Notes: generated by a model not told the origin, from the letters alone. Positions 35,190-44,765 are shown, counted from the first letter of the stretch. The stretch: DNA of 52,597 nt from Anaerolineales bacterium (GCA_037382465.1 JARRPX010000006.1:1-52597), one strand, 5' to 3'. A program made the numbers and translations.

Positions 35190-38100
35190 ATGCTGAAATC
35201 GCTTACGCGCATTTTCGGGGGCGATCCCATCCGGCGGCAGCTCGAGAGTTACAGCGATGCTGTGGCCCGGATCGACGCCCTCGAAAAAGAGATGAAAACG
35301 CTTTCCGACGAGGCTTTACGAGCGAAGACGGATGAATTCCGTTCGCGCCTGGTAGATGGAGAGACGCTCGACGAACTGCTTGCGGAGGCTTTCGCAGTCG
35401 TACGGGAAGTGTCCGTGCGTACTGTCGGATTGCGTCATTACGATGTCCAGTTGATCGGCGGCATCGTACTGCACGAAGGTAAAATCGCAGAAATGAAAAC
35501 GGGTGAGGGCAAGACGCTCGTGGCGACGCTGCCCATCTATCTCAACGCTCTGGCCGGCAAGGGAGTCCATCTGATCACGGTCAACGATTATCTTGCCCGC
35601 CGTGACGCGCGTTGGATGGGTCCGATTTTCGATTTTCTCGGCCTCAGCGTCGGTGTGCTGCAGACCGCCTCGCGTTCGGAAGGGGGACGTAAAGCGTTGA
35701 TGTACGCACCGGAGAAGGAATCCTCGCAGGAAGACGTCCACCAACTCGAACTCGTGGACCGCAAGCTGGCCTACACCGCCGATGTGACCTACGGCACGAA
35801 CAACGAGTTTGGGTTCGATTACCTGCGCGACAACATGGCGCGCACTTTGGAGGCGCGCTCGCAGCGGGGACATCACTACGCCATCCTCGACGAGGTGGAC
35901 AACATCCTCATCGACGAGGCGCGCACGCCGCTGATCATTTCCGGGCCCGCACAGGAAGATCCGGAAATGTACATCCAGATGGCGGCCGTGGTGAAGCAGA
36001 TGAACGCCGAGGATTACGAGATCAACGAACGCGATCGCAGCATCTCGTTGACCGAACTTGGAGAGGATCACGCGGAGAAGATCATGGGCAGGTCGCTGCG
36101 CGATCCCGACCGTCCTGAAGACATCACGCCGGAACAGGCGCGATTAATGGGTCATCTCCAGCAAGCACTCCGGGCGGAACACCTGTTCAAACGCAACAAG
36201 GAGTACGTCGTTCAAGGCGGGCGAGTCATTATCGTGGATTCGTTCACCGGCAGATTGATGCCCGGACGCCGGTGGTCGGATGGCCTCCATCAGGCCGTCG
36301 AAGCCAAAGAGGGCGTCCGCGTGCGCCAGGAGAACGTCACCTACGCCACAATTACGCTGCAAAATTATTTCCGCAAGTACGACAAACTCAGCGGCATGAC
36401 CGGTACGGCTTTAACCGAGGCGGAAGAATTCAACGAGATTTACAACGTAGACGTCGTGCCCCTGCCGATGAACCTGGAATACCGTGCGGAGCAGCCGGGG
36501 TCCGATCTCGTGGAAGTGGAATATCGGGAGAATGGCAATCAATTTTCTTACTACGCCGCTGCGGACGATGCCGATGAAACACCGCTTTTCTGGCGGCGTA
36601 AAGATTATCCGGACATCGTCTACCGGACGGAGGAAGCCAAACTACGTTCCGTAACCTCGGAAATCCTCAAGCGTTGTACGCTCGGCCAGCCGCTGTTGGT
36701 CGGCACGACGTCCGTGGAACTATCGGAAATGCTGTCCAAACGGCTGCGCTCGGAACCCTTGCAGCGAGCCGCAATGATCTCGATTTTACGCCGAGTCTAC
36801 ATGGAAGCGAACGACATACCTGCAGAGGGGATGCGGATTGCCGAACTCGAACCGCTGAATAAGCCGCTCGACGAACTCAGGGCATCCGATTTGCGCTCGT
36901 TTGCCCGGGATTTAGACCTCAATTTGAATCCCACTCGTCCGGAAAACCTCGAACGGTTGGCCAGTATTCTCGATCTGGATTCGAACCATCACGAACACCT
37001 TGCCGAGCTGCTGCGCAGCGGGATTTCCCACAATGTACTCAATGCGAAGAAACACACAGAGGAATCACAGATCATCGAGGGGGCCGGGGCGAAGGGATCG
37101 GTTACGATCGCGACCAACATGGCCGGTCGAGGTGTCGACATCGTGCTCGGCGGAAGTCTGCCAGACGAAGTCGCCCAGCGTGTGACCCGCGTAGCGCGCG
37201 ACAGCTACGAACGGGCGGGCCGGATGGAGGAGCGCGAGGAGATGGCGCACCTTTTACGCGCCGGCTCCGGATCGGGTTATGGGAAGGCTTCGCACATCCA
37301 ACGCCTGGAAAAATGGCGGCGAGAATTTGCCGATTTAGACCATTCCGAAATGGGCATCTACGAGGCGGATGTAGAAGCGTTCGATCGATTCATCCTCGAT
37401 CGCGAGCACGTCCTGAAAGCGGGGGGATTACACGTTCTCGGCTGCGTACGCCATGAAGCACGCCGGATCGATAATCAGCTGCGTGGCCGCGCCGCGCGGC
37501 AGGGAGATCCCGGTTCGTCTCAATTCTTCCTCTCGCTGGAAGATGACCTGATGCGCTTGTTCGGCGGTTCCCAGGTTTCCAATTTGATGCAGCGCCTGAA
37601 CATCGATGACGCCATGCCGATTGCCCACAACATCGTAAATCGCGTCATCGAGCAATCTCAGGGCAGGGTGGAAGGCGCGAATTTCGACGTACGTAAACAC
37701 CTGCTCGAATACGATGACGTGCTCAACCAACAGCGCGAGGTGTTTTACTCGCAGCGGGATCGGGTTTTCACCAAGGGCGATTTGAGTGAAGACATTAATG
37801 AAATGCTTCGATTCGAAGTCGAGCGGCATGTGGAATCCCGTTTCGATGATGAGGATGGTGATTGGAAATTGCTCGCGTGGATGGAAGAGATTCAGCCCTC
37901 GTTGAACGTCGATACGGTTGATGCCTATCCTTCCTACATGCTGCGGCTTATTCTCGATGAACTCGGGAACATCGAGGATGGGGAATCCCTTTTCCAGGCC
38001 TTGGTGGAGGTTGCCCGGCAGGCTTTGAACACCCAGCACGATCATGTACGGCAGGCGGTCGTACAGCAGATCGATCGCACCCTCGAGCGCCTCGACGATC

Positions 38101-39236
38101 AAGTCGATCAGCGTGTTGAAATGGCGGAGATGGCGATCGAAGGTGCGCTGCTCGAAGCGGAAGAAACAGGCGAGGATGTGAATCCCAACGCCCTGGTACA
38201 GGCGGTGGAAAAGGCCACCGGTGTACACATCAAGATGGAATCGGACGCCCTGAATCAAATCCGCGAGAATCCCGATAAGTTCCGTAAATTGGTGCCTCAA
38301 TTGATCGAGGGCGGCCTGGGAATTCGTGTGTGGTCGGGTTTGGTCCAATCTGCTGAACGCCGGATCGGCGAAGCGTTGGACATGGAATATCAAATAACGG
38401 CCCCGATCGATTGGTACGAAGCCGGCCAACTACTCCTGGCCGCCGTCGATCGTATCGGGTTGGGTAAGACGGAGCGTTTGCTGGCGGATGTGGAGCGCGA
38501 CTTGCGCAGCGCTCTGGAACGCCTGAAAAAGGTCGATGAGCCGTTAATTCTACGCTTGCTTGTGAGAATGAGTTTCGGGCGGCAGGCATACTTTGACAAG
38601 AAGACCCACCAGCGCAAATCGGCGCTCGTTGCACGCCTCACGTATCCATTTTATGCCGCTCACTATCTGGACAGCCGCGGCGCCGAAGATTTGACCGATG
38701 AGATCATGTCGCATCTTGAAGGCGCACGTCAGGCACTCATTCGCAGCCTGGGACAGGGTGAATCGACGCGCCTGGCGCATATCAAATTCGAAGATTACGA
38801 GGAAGCAATTCGAGTGAGTATGCTGCGTGAGCTCGATCATGAAATCTACGAAAAGCTTGCCAACGGCCAATCCATTGCCTCCCTGGACGAGCCATCTCAA
38901 GCGCAAATCGCTGTCGTATTGGGCAGCCGATTGTTGACCGAAAGCCACCGCAGGCTGATCCTTTCGGTGGGCGATGGACTCTGGATCGATTATCTGACCC
39001 AGATGGAAGCGCTGCGTACATCGATCGGATTGGAAGCCTACGCTCAACGCGATCCTCTCGTGCAATACAAGAGCCGCGCGTTTGATATGTTCGCCGAATT
39101 GCTCGCCACGATGCGTGCGGGAGTGGTCACGCGGATGTTCCGCGTACGAACTGCCGCGCCTGCACAGGCCGCCCCTGGACGTTCGACTTCAGGTTCACGA
39201 AGTACAAAGAAAAAACGACGACGTCGTCGTCGGTGA
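35190..39236 (+). CDS. secA: preprotein translocase ATPase SecA, unusually long
   Basis: Motor ATPase of the Sec translocon. The 1348 residues compare with about 800-900 in most bacteria. Canonical parts are intact: Walker A MKTGEGKT (about residue 105), DEVDNILIDEARTPLIISGP (about 233), GMTGTA, VGTTSVELSE, TNMAGRGVDIVLGG, HEARRIDNQLRGRAARQGDPGSS and EYDDVLNQQREVFYSQRD (about 840). Compared with the E. coli protein there are about 80 extra residues in NBD2 after VGTTSVE, about 55 after DIVLGG, and about 250 more in the C-terminal half. The zinc-binding Cys tail is absent; instead a Lys/Arg-rich end closes the protein. ATG 35190 starts MLKSLTRIFGG. Confidence 0.95.
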   Translation: MLKSLTRIFGGDPIRRQLESYSDAVARIDALEKEMKTLSDEALRAKTDEFRSRLVDGETLDELLAEAFAVVREVSVRTVGLRHYDVQLIGGIVLHEGKIAEMKTGEGKTLVATLPIYLNALAGKGVHLITVNDYLARRDARWMGPIFDFLGLSVGVLQTASRSEGGRKALMYAPEKESSQEDVHQLELVDRKLAYTADVTYGTNNEFGFDYLRDNMARTLEARSQRGHHYAILDEVDNILIDEARTPLIISGPAQEDPEMYIQMAAVVKQMNAEDYEINERDRSISLTELGEDHAEKIMGRSLRDPDRPEDITPEQARLMGHLQQALRAEHLFKRNKEYVVQGGRVIIVDSFTGRLMPGRRWSDGLHQAVEAKEGVRVRQENVTYATITLQNYFRKYDKLSGMTGTALTEAEEFNEIYNVDVVPLPMNLEYRAEQPGSDLVEVEYRENGNQFSYYAAADDADETPLFWRRKDYPDIVYRTEEAKLRSVTSEILKRCTLGQPLLVGTTSVELSEMLSKRLRSEPLQRAAMISILRRVYMEANDIPAEGMRIAELEPLNKPLDELRASDLRSFARDLDLNLNPTRPENLERLASILDLDSNHHEHLAELLRSGISHNVLNAKKHTEESQIIEGAGAKGSVTIATNMAGRGVDIVLGGSLPDEVAQRVTRVARDSYERAGRMEEREEMAHLLRAGSGSGYGKASHIQRLEKWRREFADLDHSEMGIYEADVEAFDRFILDREHVLKAGGLHVLGCVRHEARRIDNQLRGRAARQGDPGSSQFFLSLEDDLMRLFGGSQVSNLMQRLNIDDAMPIAHNIVNRVIEQSQGRVEGANFDVRKHLLEYDDVLNQQREVFYSQRDRVFTKGDLSEDINEMLRFEVERHVESRFDDEDGDWKLLAWMEEIQPSLNVDTVDAYPSYMLRLILDELGNIEDGESLFQALVEVARQALNTQHDHVRQAVVQQIDRTLERLDDQVDQRVEMAEMAIEGALLEAEETGEDVNPNALVQAVEKATGVHIKMESDALNQIRENPDKFRKLVPQLIEGGLGIRVWSGLVQSAERRIGEALDMEYQITAPIDWYEAGQLLLAAVDRIGLGKTERLLADVERDLRSALERLKKVDEPLILRLLVRMSFGRQAYFDKKTHQRKSALVARLTYPFYAAHYLDSRGAEDLTDEIMSHLEGARQALIRSLGQGESTRLAHIKFEDYEEAIRVSMLRELDHEIYEKLANGQSIASLDEPSQAQIAVVLGSRLLTESHRRLILSVGDGLWIDYLTQMEALRTSIGLEAYAQRDPLVQYKSRAFDMFAELLATMRAGVVTRMFRVRTAAPAQAAPGRSTSGSRSTKKKRRRRRR

Positions 39237-39385
39237 TACATACGCCGCATATTCGTGATTTTCACACGGCCGGGATCAGTCCAAACTCGTGCTCGAGGAC
39301 ATCCAGGGCTTCATCAACCGCTGACAGTTTGTCGCTGGGGAATCACCGGGAATACGTCTCACAGTGCGGGATCGATCCGCATTTT

Positions 39386-40177
39386 CTATTGAAGTGCCTC
39401 CCACTTTGAAACGGCTTCCTTTATCAGCTTGCTTACTTTTGGATCAGGCACTTCCTCGATCGCATAGCTGTTGTTGTCAATGAGCACGTGCACGGTTTCG
39501 TCCGGACCTTCATACAATTTGATCCGTCTTTGCTCATTTTCAATTTCCGCCAGATTTTGCTGCAGGAAGTGGTCGATCTGTTCAACCATACTGCGGGGCT
39601 TACTCTCGAGCATATCGCCCGTCTTCGCTTCGATACCTTGATCTTGATCTTCCACGTCCCTGAGCCATGCGGTTAGATCGACGGCAGCGTATTCGACCCT
39701 GCTCCAATCGGGCGAGTCGTGAAGATCTTGCGACGAATGGTACTCGTGATCGCCGACCTTTACGATAAGGTTTCCTTTTTCTTCGTTGCGCAGAAGCGTC
39801 AGAACGTTGATTCGGTTGCTGGTGGGTGGGCTTTTTTCGATGACTTCTGTTTCCGCTTCAAGTTCTTCAACGGCCTCTTCTTGAGGTTCGGCAGGTTCAT
39901 CAGCCTTACTGTGTCCGAGCACCCATTTCCTTACCTTCTGGAGCGAGGCGGCGAGGATTTCTTTGTAATCCTTGTCTTGTTCCTTTCCCGCTTCTTCTTC
40001 CTTGGGCTGTTTTTCCTGCGCCTGATCATCTTCCGCAACATCCGCCTCCAGCTCCGCTTTGGCTTTCTTCTTGGCGGCTTTTTGCTGCTCTCGTAAAATG
40101 GTGAACGCCAACAGGGCAACGAAACCCCCGAGGCTCATCATGACGATGCCGACCAACAACTGGTTATCGGGATTCAT
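39386..40177 (-). CDS. unrecognised membrane-anchored protein with charged linker
   Basis: A 263-residue protein with one N-terminal membrane segment (about 8-30), a long Lys/Glu-rich, probably coiled-coil stretch (about 32-90), and a soluble C-terminal domain (about 115-263) I cannot name. Its ATG (GGAGG upstream) overlaps the mutM stop (ATGA), so it is translated in the mutM operon. The C-terminal domain includes GNLIVKVGDHEYHSS and DETVHVLIDNNSYAIEEVPD, beta-rich segments repeated at different spacing. It might be a membrane scaffold; no function is claimed. Confidence 0.75.
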   Translation of the reverse strand: MNPDNQLLVGIVMMSLGGFVALLAFTILREQQKAAKKKAKAELEADVAEDDQAQEKQPKEEEAGKEQDKDYKEILAASLQKVRKWVLGHSKADEPAEPQEEAVEELEAETEVIEKSPPTSNRINVLTLLRNEEKGNLIVKVGDHEYHSSQDLHDSPDWSRVEYAAVDLTAWLRDVEDQDQGIEAKTGDMLESKPRSMVEQIDHFLQQNLAEIENEQRRIKLYEGPDETVHVLIDNNSYAIEEVPDPKVSKLIKEAVSKWEALQ

Positions 40178-40998
40178 ATACTTGCCTCCGGTTGGCATTT
40201 CGGACAGAAATGCGTGCCTCGTTGCCCGATTACCATGCGTTCGATCGGCGAACCGCAAGTCGCACACGCTTCACCCGCTCGCTGGTAGACGCGAAAGTGG
40301 TTTTGAAATTCGCCCCCACGGTATACCCAATCGATACTGGCGCCGTTGCTTCTGATTCCGCTCTTCAAGGTATCTCGTATCCCCTTCCAGAGTGCTTGGA
40401 CCTCATCCGGCTCGAGGGAATCGCTGCGTCGAAGGGGGTGGACGCCTGCGCGGTGCAAAGCTTCATCGGTGTAAATGTTGCCGAGACCCGCCAGAAAGGT
40501 CTGGTCGAGCAGCAAGGATTTAATGCGTCGTTTTCTCTTGTGCAGGTCTTCCATCAAACGTTCCCAGGTGAAGCTTGAGCTTAAGGGTTCGGGACCGAGG
40601 TCTCCGAAAATTTGCTGCTCATCATCCACGAGATAAACCCGTCCGAACTTCCTAACATCATTAAACCGAAGTTGATAATGATTCTCAAGGAAGAAAATAG
40701 TGTGATCGTGCTGGTCGCGCGGTGTGTCGTTCGACACGATGGAAAGGTCACCGCTCATGCGCAGGTGAATGATCAGGTTTCCGCGATCGAGAAGGATGTG
40801 GATGAATTTTCCCCGGCGCCCGACGTCGCGGACGAGGCGGTTGCGGATACGCCGTCGAAAGGTCGATTCCGACGGCGTTTGGATGTGGCGCGGCCAGTGT
40901 AGCGAAACGCGTTGAATTCTTTGCCCTATCAACGAGGGATCACGATCGCCTTCGCGAAGGATTCTGGCGATAGTCTCAACTTCGGGTAATTCCGGCAT
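40174..40998 (-). CDS. mutM: formamidopyrimidine-DNA glycosylase
   Basis: Bifunctional glycosylase/AP lyase that removes 8-oxoguanine. At 274 residues it has standard length. The N-terminal Pro2-Glu3 catalytic pair (MPELPEVETI), the Lys in RRGKFIHILL, the H2TH region (LAGLGNIYTDEALHRAGVHP) and the C-terminal zinc finger (CATCG...FCPKC) with RGTHFCPKCQ are all present. A TATAAT lies 8 nt before the ATG, so the mRNA is probably leaderless. Confidence 0.97.
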   Translation of the reverse strand: MPELPEVETIARILREGDRDPSLIGQRIQRVSLHWPRHIQTPSESTFRRRIRNRLVRDVGRRGKFIHILLDRGNLIIHLRMSGDLSIVSNDTPRDQHDHTIFFLENHYQLRFNDVRKFGRVYLVDDEQQIFGDLGPEPLSSSFTWERLMEDLHKRKRRIKSLLLDQTFLAGLGNIYTDEALHRAGVHPLRRSDSLEPDEVQALWKGIRDTLKSGIRSNGASIDWVYRGGEFQNHFRVYQRAGEACATCGSPIERMVIGQRGTHFCPKCQPEASI

Positions 40999-41006
40999 AC
41001 GCTGGC

Positions 41007-41034
41007 ATTATACCGTCCGAAGACAGAACAGCAA
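41007..41034 (-). promoter_or_regulatory. promoter of mutM
   Basis: Minus strand TTGCTG (41029-41034) and TATAAT (41007-41012), 16-nt spacer, only 8 nt before the start codon, implying a leaderless transcript. Confidence 0.6.
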
Positions 41035-41073
41035 GTGAATTGCTGGTCACATCGTTCGCCTTCGATCATTTAT

Positions 41074-41634
41074 CTAGCGAACGCAGATGAGATCCCGGAT
41101 TTGGTCGAATTTCGCCGATCCGATGCCCGAAACGTGTGTGATGTCCTCGACTTTCCCGAAGGGACCATATTTTTCCCTGTATTCGACGATCTTCTGCGCC
41201 AGACTAGGCCCGATGCCGGGGAGTCTCTCCAATTCCGGCGCGGTTGCCGTGTTGATGTCGAGTAAATCATGGGCCGACGCATTGGTTTCGGGGCGCGCAA
41301 TGCTGGTCGGATCGCTGGCATCCACCTGGATGGGCACGGTGATTTGTTCCCCATCCGACAAAGTCGAGGCGAGATTGATCCTATCCATGGCTGCGTTGTC
41401 CAGCGCGCCGCCCGCTTTTTCGATCGCCTGGCGGGCGATCGATCCGTCAGGCAATTCGTAAACTCCCGGATTGGCCACCGCGCCGGCAACATGAACTCGT
41501 ATCGGACCCGGCGTCGGCGGCGGCTCCAGAACTACGGGCGTTCCACGCGGTTCGGAAATGAACAGGATCAGCAGTCCGGTTGCGAGTAATCCGCTGAGCA
41601 GTCCTCCGAGAAAAGTGCCAAGCTTCTGCAGCAT
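41074..41634 (-). CDS. comEA: ComEA-like DNA-binding competence protein
   Basis: A 186-residue membrane-anchored protein: N-terminal membrane segment (about 5-26), Pro-rich linker, SLBB domain (about 45-105, IRVHVAGAVANPGVYELPDG) and helix-hairpin-helix pair (about 122-186, LLDINTATAPELERLPGIGPSLAQKIVEYR and HVSGIGSAKFDQIR). This is the ComEA layout: binding of incoming double-stranded DNA in natural transformation. No comEC is in the window. ATG 41634 has AGGGGG upstream. Confidence 0.9.
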   Translation of the reverse strand: MLQKLGTFLGGLLSGLLATGLLILFISEPRGTPVVLEPPPTPGPIRVHVAGAVANPGVYELPDGSIARQAIEKAGGALDNAAMDRINLASTLSDGEQITVPIQVDASDPTSIARPETNASAHDLLDINTATAPELERLPGIGPSLAQKIVEYREKYGPFGKVEDITHVSGIGSAKFDQIRDLICVR

Positions 41635-41670
41635 ATTCAATCCCCCTCTAGTTGCGATCCGAGTGTTTCC

Positions 41671-41700
41671 ATTATAGGCAAAATACGCAAGGTCGATCAA
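41671..41700 (-). promoter_or_regulatory. promoter of comEA
   Basis: Minus strand TTGATC (41695-41700) and TATAAT (41671-41676), 18-nt spacer. It is back to back with the TATAAT of the adenosyltransferase gene at 41707-41712. Confidence 0.5.
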
Positions 41701-41706
41701 ACCGGC

Positions 41707-41712
41707 TATAAT
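41707..41712 (+). promoter_or_regulatory. -10 box of the adenosyltransferase gene, leaderless arrangement
   Basis: TATAAT ends 6 nt before ATG 41719; the usual start distance would place the first transcribed base at the A of the start codon. No good -35 box was found (TACGCA near 41684). Confidence 0.5.
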
Positions 41713-41718
41713 CAACGT

Positions 41719-42264
41719 ATGTCTTCAGAGAAACGGACGGGCGACGACGGTTTTACAAATCTACTCGGTGACGAACGCGTCGCCAAACATCACCTTCGAC
41801 CGAGCAGTTACGGTACGGTCGATGAATCGTCTGCCGCGCTGGGGCTGGCGCGTTCGTTTGCGCTCTCGGACGACACGAAAGATGTGATTCGCGCCGTTCA
41901 AAAAGACCTCTACCACATGATGGCCGAACTCGCTGCCACGAAAGCGGCGGCTTCCCGTTTCCGAGATATCGACGAGGACCGGGTTGGCTGGTTGGAACGA
42001 GAGATCGCAGGATTCGAGCAGAAGATCGAAATTCAGAAGGATTTTGTGTTGGTTGGAGATTCGCCGGCCGCCACGGCGCTCGATCTGGCGCGGGCGATCG
42101 TGCGCAGGGCGGAACGCAGCGTGGCTAAATTATCGCACGAGAATGAAATCGACAACGCCCAGGTCCTTGCTTACCTCAACAGATTATCCCATCTGTGTTT
42201 CGTGCTCATGTTGTGGGAGGATCATCTGGCCGGCAACGAGAAACCGCAGCGGACGAAAGAGTAG
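41719..42264 (+). CDS. cob(I)alamin adenosyltransferase, PduO type
   Basis: Makes adenosylcobalamin from cobalamin and ATP. The 181 residues carry the ATP-binding N-terminal TGDDGFTNLLGDERVAKHH, then YGTVDESSAALGLAR, and the C-terminal ARAIVRRAERSVAKL with YLNRLSHLCFVLMLWED, all typical of the PduO-type trimeric helical bundle. Followed by the DUF554 gene 5 nt downstream. The product is needed for B12-dependent mutases or reductases not present in this window. Confidence 0.92.
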   Translation: MSSEKRTGDDGFTNLLGDERVAKHHLRPSSYGTVDESSAALGLARSFALSDDTKDVIRAVQKDLYHMMAELAATKAAASRFRDIDEDRVGWLEREIAGFEQKIEIQKDFVLVGDSPAATALDLARAIVRRAERSVAKLSHENEIDNAQVLAYLNRLSHLCFVLMLWEDHLAGNEKPQRTKE

Positions 42265-42269
42265 ACCTC

Positions 42270-42998
42270 GTGCTCGGAACCTTGATTAACATCGCAAGCG
42301 TCTTCGTGGGCAGCACCATCGGGATTCTATCCGGACAGCGGTTTCCTGAACGAGTACGGCAAACCGTGATCGCCAGTTTGGGGGTCTTCACGATGGCGGT
42401 TGGCGTCAGTTTGTTCATCGACAGTATGGGAGTCGACGGGGAGAATGTGCTCGTCCCACTGATCAGCTTGCTGGTCGGGGGGATTCTGGGGGAGTGGTGG
42501 CGTATCGAACGGCGCTTGAAGTCGCTCGGAGCGTGGCTCGAGGCAAGATTCGCGGCCGGCGAAGGTGAGGCGGTTGGCGAGAATCGCTTCGTGCGCGGGT
42601 TTCTTTCGGCCAGCCTGCTCTTCTGCGTTGGTCCCATGACCATTCTCGGATCGATACAGGACGGTCTGACCGGAGATTACCGCCTGCTCGTGATCAAATC
42701 CGTACTGGATGGTTTCGCTGCGATTGCTTTGGCATCCACGCTGGGTATCGGCGTGATGTTTTCGGTGATCGTGATACTGCTCTATCAGGGGGGAATCAGT
42801 CTACTCGCGGCGCAGGCCACCGCTTTTTTCAGCGATATCATGCTGGCGGAACTGACGGCAGTGGGCGGGATCCTGCTGTTGAGTTTGTCGATCGGTTCGA
42901 TACTCGAGCTTCGCCCAATCCGCTCCGGCAATTTACTCCCGGCTTTGCTTGTCGCACCGATCCTGGTGCTCGTGTTTCAAGCGTTGGGGATCGGTTGA
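42270..42998 (+). CDS. DUF554 membrane protein
   Basis: A 242-residue protein with about seven membrane segments, matching the DUF554/YdfK family: GTLINIASVFVGSTIGIL at the N-terminus, LLVGGILGEWW, FCVGPMTILGSIQDGLTGD and ELTAVGGILLLSLSIGSI. The start is GTG 42270, 5 nt after the adenosyltransferase stop; conserved homology starts right there. Function unknown, thought to be a transporter. Probably co-transcribed with the adenosyltransferase. Confidence 0.88.
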   Translation: MLGTLINIASVFVGSTIGILSGQRFPERVRQTVIASLGVFTMAVGVSLFIDSMGVDGENVLVPLISLLVGGILGEWWRIERRLKSLGAWLEARFAAGEGEAVGENRFVRGFLSASLLFCVGPMTILGSIQDGLTGDYRLLVIKSVLDGFAAIALASTLGIGVMFSVIVILLYQGGISLLAAQATAFFSDIMLAELTAVGGILLLSLSIGSILELRPIRSGNLLPALLVAPILVLVFQALGIG

Positions 42999-43118
42999 AT
43001 CCCGGAATCTTTCACGATCGCTAAAATCGGGCGGATCGAAGAAAAGGATGATATCTCTCGTTCCTCGCAGTGGTTGGAGTTGATAAATTGAGAATTACGG
43101 CCGGCGTTGGATGGTGGA

Positions 43119-43808
43119 TCAATCCGCGAGCTGCAGTGCGGAATCGATAACTTGTTGAAAATCCACGTAAGGTGCGGCACCGACCAATTCCTGCCCGTTG
43201 ATGAAGAACGTAGGGGTCGAATTTACTCCGCGATCCCTACCGGCAGTGAATTCCGCATCCACTCTGGTATTATAGCGCCCTTCATCCAGACAACTCGAGA
43301 ATTGATCTCGATCGAGATTCAAGGACTCCGCGAAAGCGATTAAGCGAGCGGAGGAAAAGTTGGCGGCGGTTTGATTCGCAAAGAGAAGGTCGGTGTATTG
43401 CCAAAAACGATTCTGCTCGGCGGCACACAGACTGGCGTTCGCCGCGACGGTCGACCCGCTGCCGAGAATGGGAAATTGGCGAAACTCGATTCTCACCTGG
43501 CCTGTTGAGACATAGTTGGCGATGATTTGCGGCAGCGTACTTTGGTCGAAATCGCGACAATGCGAGCATAGAAAATCCGAATAGTCTTCGATAACGACCG
43601 GCGCATCTGGGCTTCCGAGCGAAGTGCCATCGGCGAAGGGATATTCGCGGGCCGCTGGAACGTTGATGTCCTGTGTGGCGTTCAGACTGGGCCAAATCAG
43701 CAATGCTGCAATGATGAGCGCTCCACCGATGATCATGAACAGCCCGATCAAGCGCCTTTGGCTTCGCTGTTTTCTATTCTGGGCGATTTTATCTGCACGT
43801 TTACTCAT
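43119..43808 (-). CDS. membrane-anchored DsbA-like thiol oxidoreductase
   Basis: A 229-residue protein with one N-terminal membrane anchor (about 20-42) and an external thioredoxin-like domain of the DsbA/Thioredoxin_4 type: active site FLCSHCRDF, cis-Pro region GVNSTPTFFING. It probably forms or reshuffles disulfides in exported proteins. ATG 43808 has GGAG 5 nt upstream and is preferred to an in-frame TTG at 43829. No DsbB/VKOR partner is adjacent. Confidence 0.9.
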   Translation of the reverse strand: MSKRADKIAQNRKQRSQRRLIGLFMIIGGALIIAALLIWPSLNATQDINVPAAREYPFADGTSLGSPDAPVVIEDYSDFLCSHCRDFDQSTLPQIIANYVSTGQVRIEFRQFPILGSGSTVAANASLCAAEQNRFWQYTDLLFANQTAANFSSARLIAFAESLNLDRDQFSSCLDEGRYNTRVDAEFTAGRDRGVNSTPTFFINGQELVGAAPYVDFQQVIDSALQLAD

Positions 43809-43896
43809 CGATACTCCATGTTGAGACAATGTTTAATATCCTGCCATAAAAGAGGTAGTTTGTCTACATTGTCGATGAGGTAGATGCTTCGTTAAT

Positions 43897-44721
43897 TTAT
43901 ATCCGTTGAACCACCCACGTCACGATTTCTTCGATCACACCGGCCTTTTCAGGCTCGTTGTGCACCTCATGATACAGTCCCGGAAGGATGCGTAAGGTTT
44001 TATCTTCGCTCGTCGATTGTTCGAAAAACGTTTCACACGCGGAGACGTCGATGATGTGATCCTCCTGGCCACAGATCAATAACAGCGGCTGATGGAACTC
44101 CGCTGCGTGTGCGAGGGTTTCCTCACCGGCTCGGGTTGCTTCAATGAAAAGGCGGGCGCTGGCCCAATCATGTACGAGGGGATCATCGATGTAGGCTTGT
44201 ACGACGGACTCGTCCCGTGATAAATCGTGCGGATTAAGACCGCTGTGCTGCGAAAAGGTCGGCCATACCCTCGACATCAGCCGGCCCAGCAGAAGTTTGA
44301 GCGTTGGCACCTCAAATTTGCGCCTCAAGGCGGGTCCTGTGGCGATGACGCCGGTGAGCGGCGTGGTCGGTCGCAGCCCGAAGCGCAGGGCGAGCAGCCC
44401 CCCGAGACTGTGGCCGTATAGAAAGCGGGCTTTTTCGGCGTTTGCGTGATCGATGAGCAGCCGGATATCGTCGAGCCATTGATCCAAACTGGGCGTATGG
44501 CCGCGCGGGCCTTCGGATTTGCCGTGTCCGCGTAAATCGATGGCATGAAAGGCAATCCCCTTTGCCGTAAACGCCCGGGCGACGTGATCGTATCGCCCGG
44601 CATGCTCTCCGAGCCCATGCAGTAAACACACCGTCGCCTCGGCGTTTCCGTCCGGCTCCCAGGCTTGCCAATACAGTTTCACGCCGTCGCTGGCCGTAAG
44701 CCGCTGAAATTTTCTTTCCAT
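43897..44721 (-). CDS. alpha/beta hydrolase, monoacylglycerol lipase/lysophospholipase type
   Basis: A 274-residue serine hydrolase. Nucleophile elbow GHSLGG, oxyanion region HGLGEHAGRY, family motif DLRGHGKSEGPRGH, Asp in ICGQEDHIID and His in LYHEVHNE make the complete triad of the monoacylglycerol lipase/lysophospholipase L2 group. ATG 44721 follows GGGGAG at 4-5 nt; GTG 44724 is an alternative. It is cytoplasmic (no signal). Confidence 0.9.
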   Translation of the reverse strand: MERKFQRLTASDGVKLYWQAWEPDGNAEATVCLLHGLGEHAGRYDHVARAFTAKGIAFHAIDLRGHGKSEGPRGHTPSLDQWLDDIRLLIDHANAEKARFLYGHSLGGLLALRFGLRPTTPLTGVIATGPALRRKFEVPTLKLLLGRLMSRVWPTFSQHSGLNPHDLSRDESVVQAYIDDPLVHDWASARLFIEATRAGEETLAHAAEFHQPLLLICGQEDHIIDVSACETFFEQSTSEDKTLRILPGLYHEVHNEPEKAGVIEEIVTWVVQRI

Positions 44722-44765
44722 CACTCTCCCCTTCCGTTGTTTGTTCTATCGAATCATCATCGGCG

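Noticed and set aside
39262-39345. short open stretch after secA on the minus strand (SDKLSAVDEALDVLEHEF...)
   Set aside because: About 26 codons between two stops with no start codon or ribosome site; could be a gene remnant but chance is equally likely.
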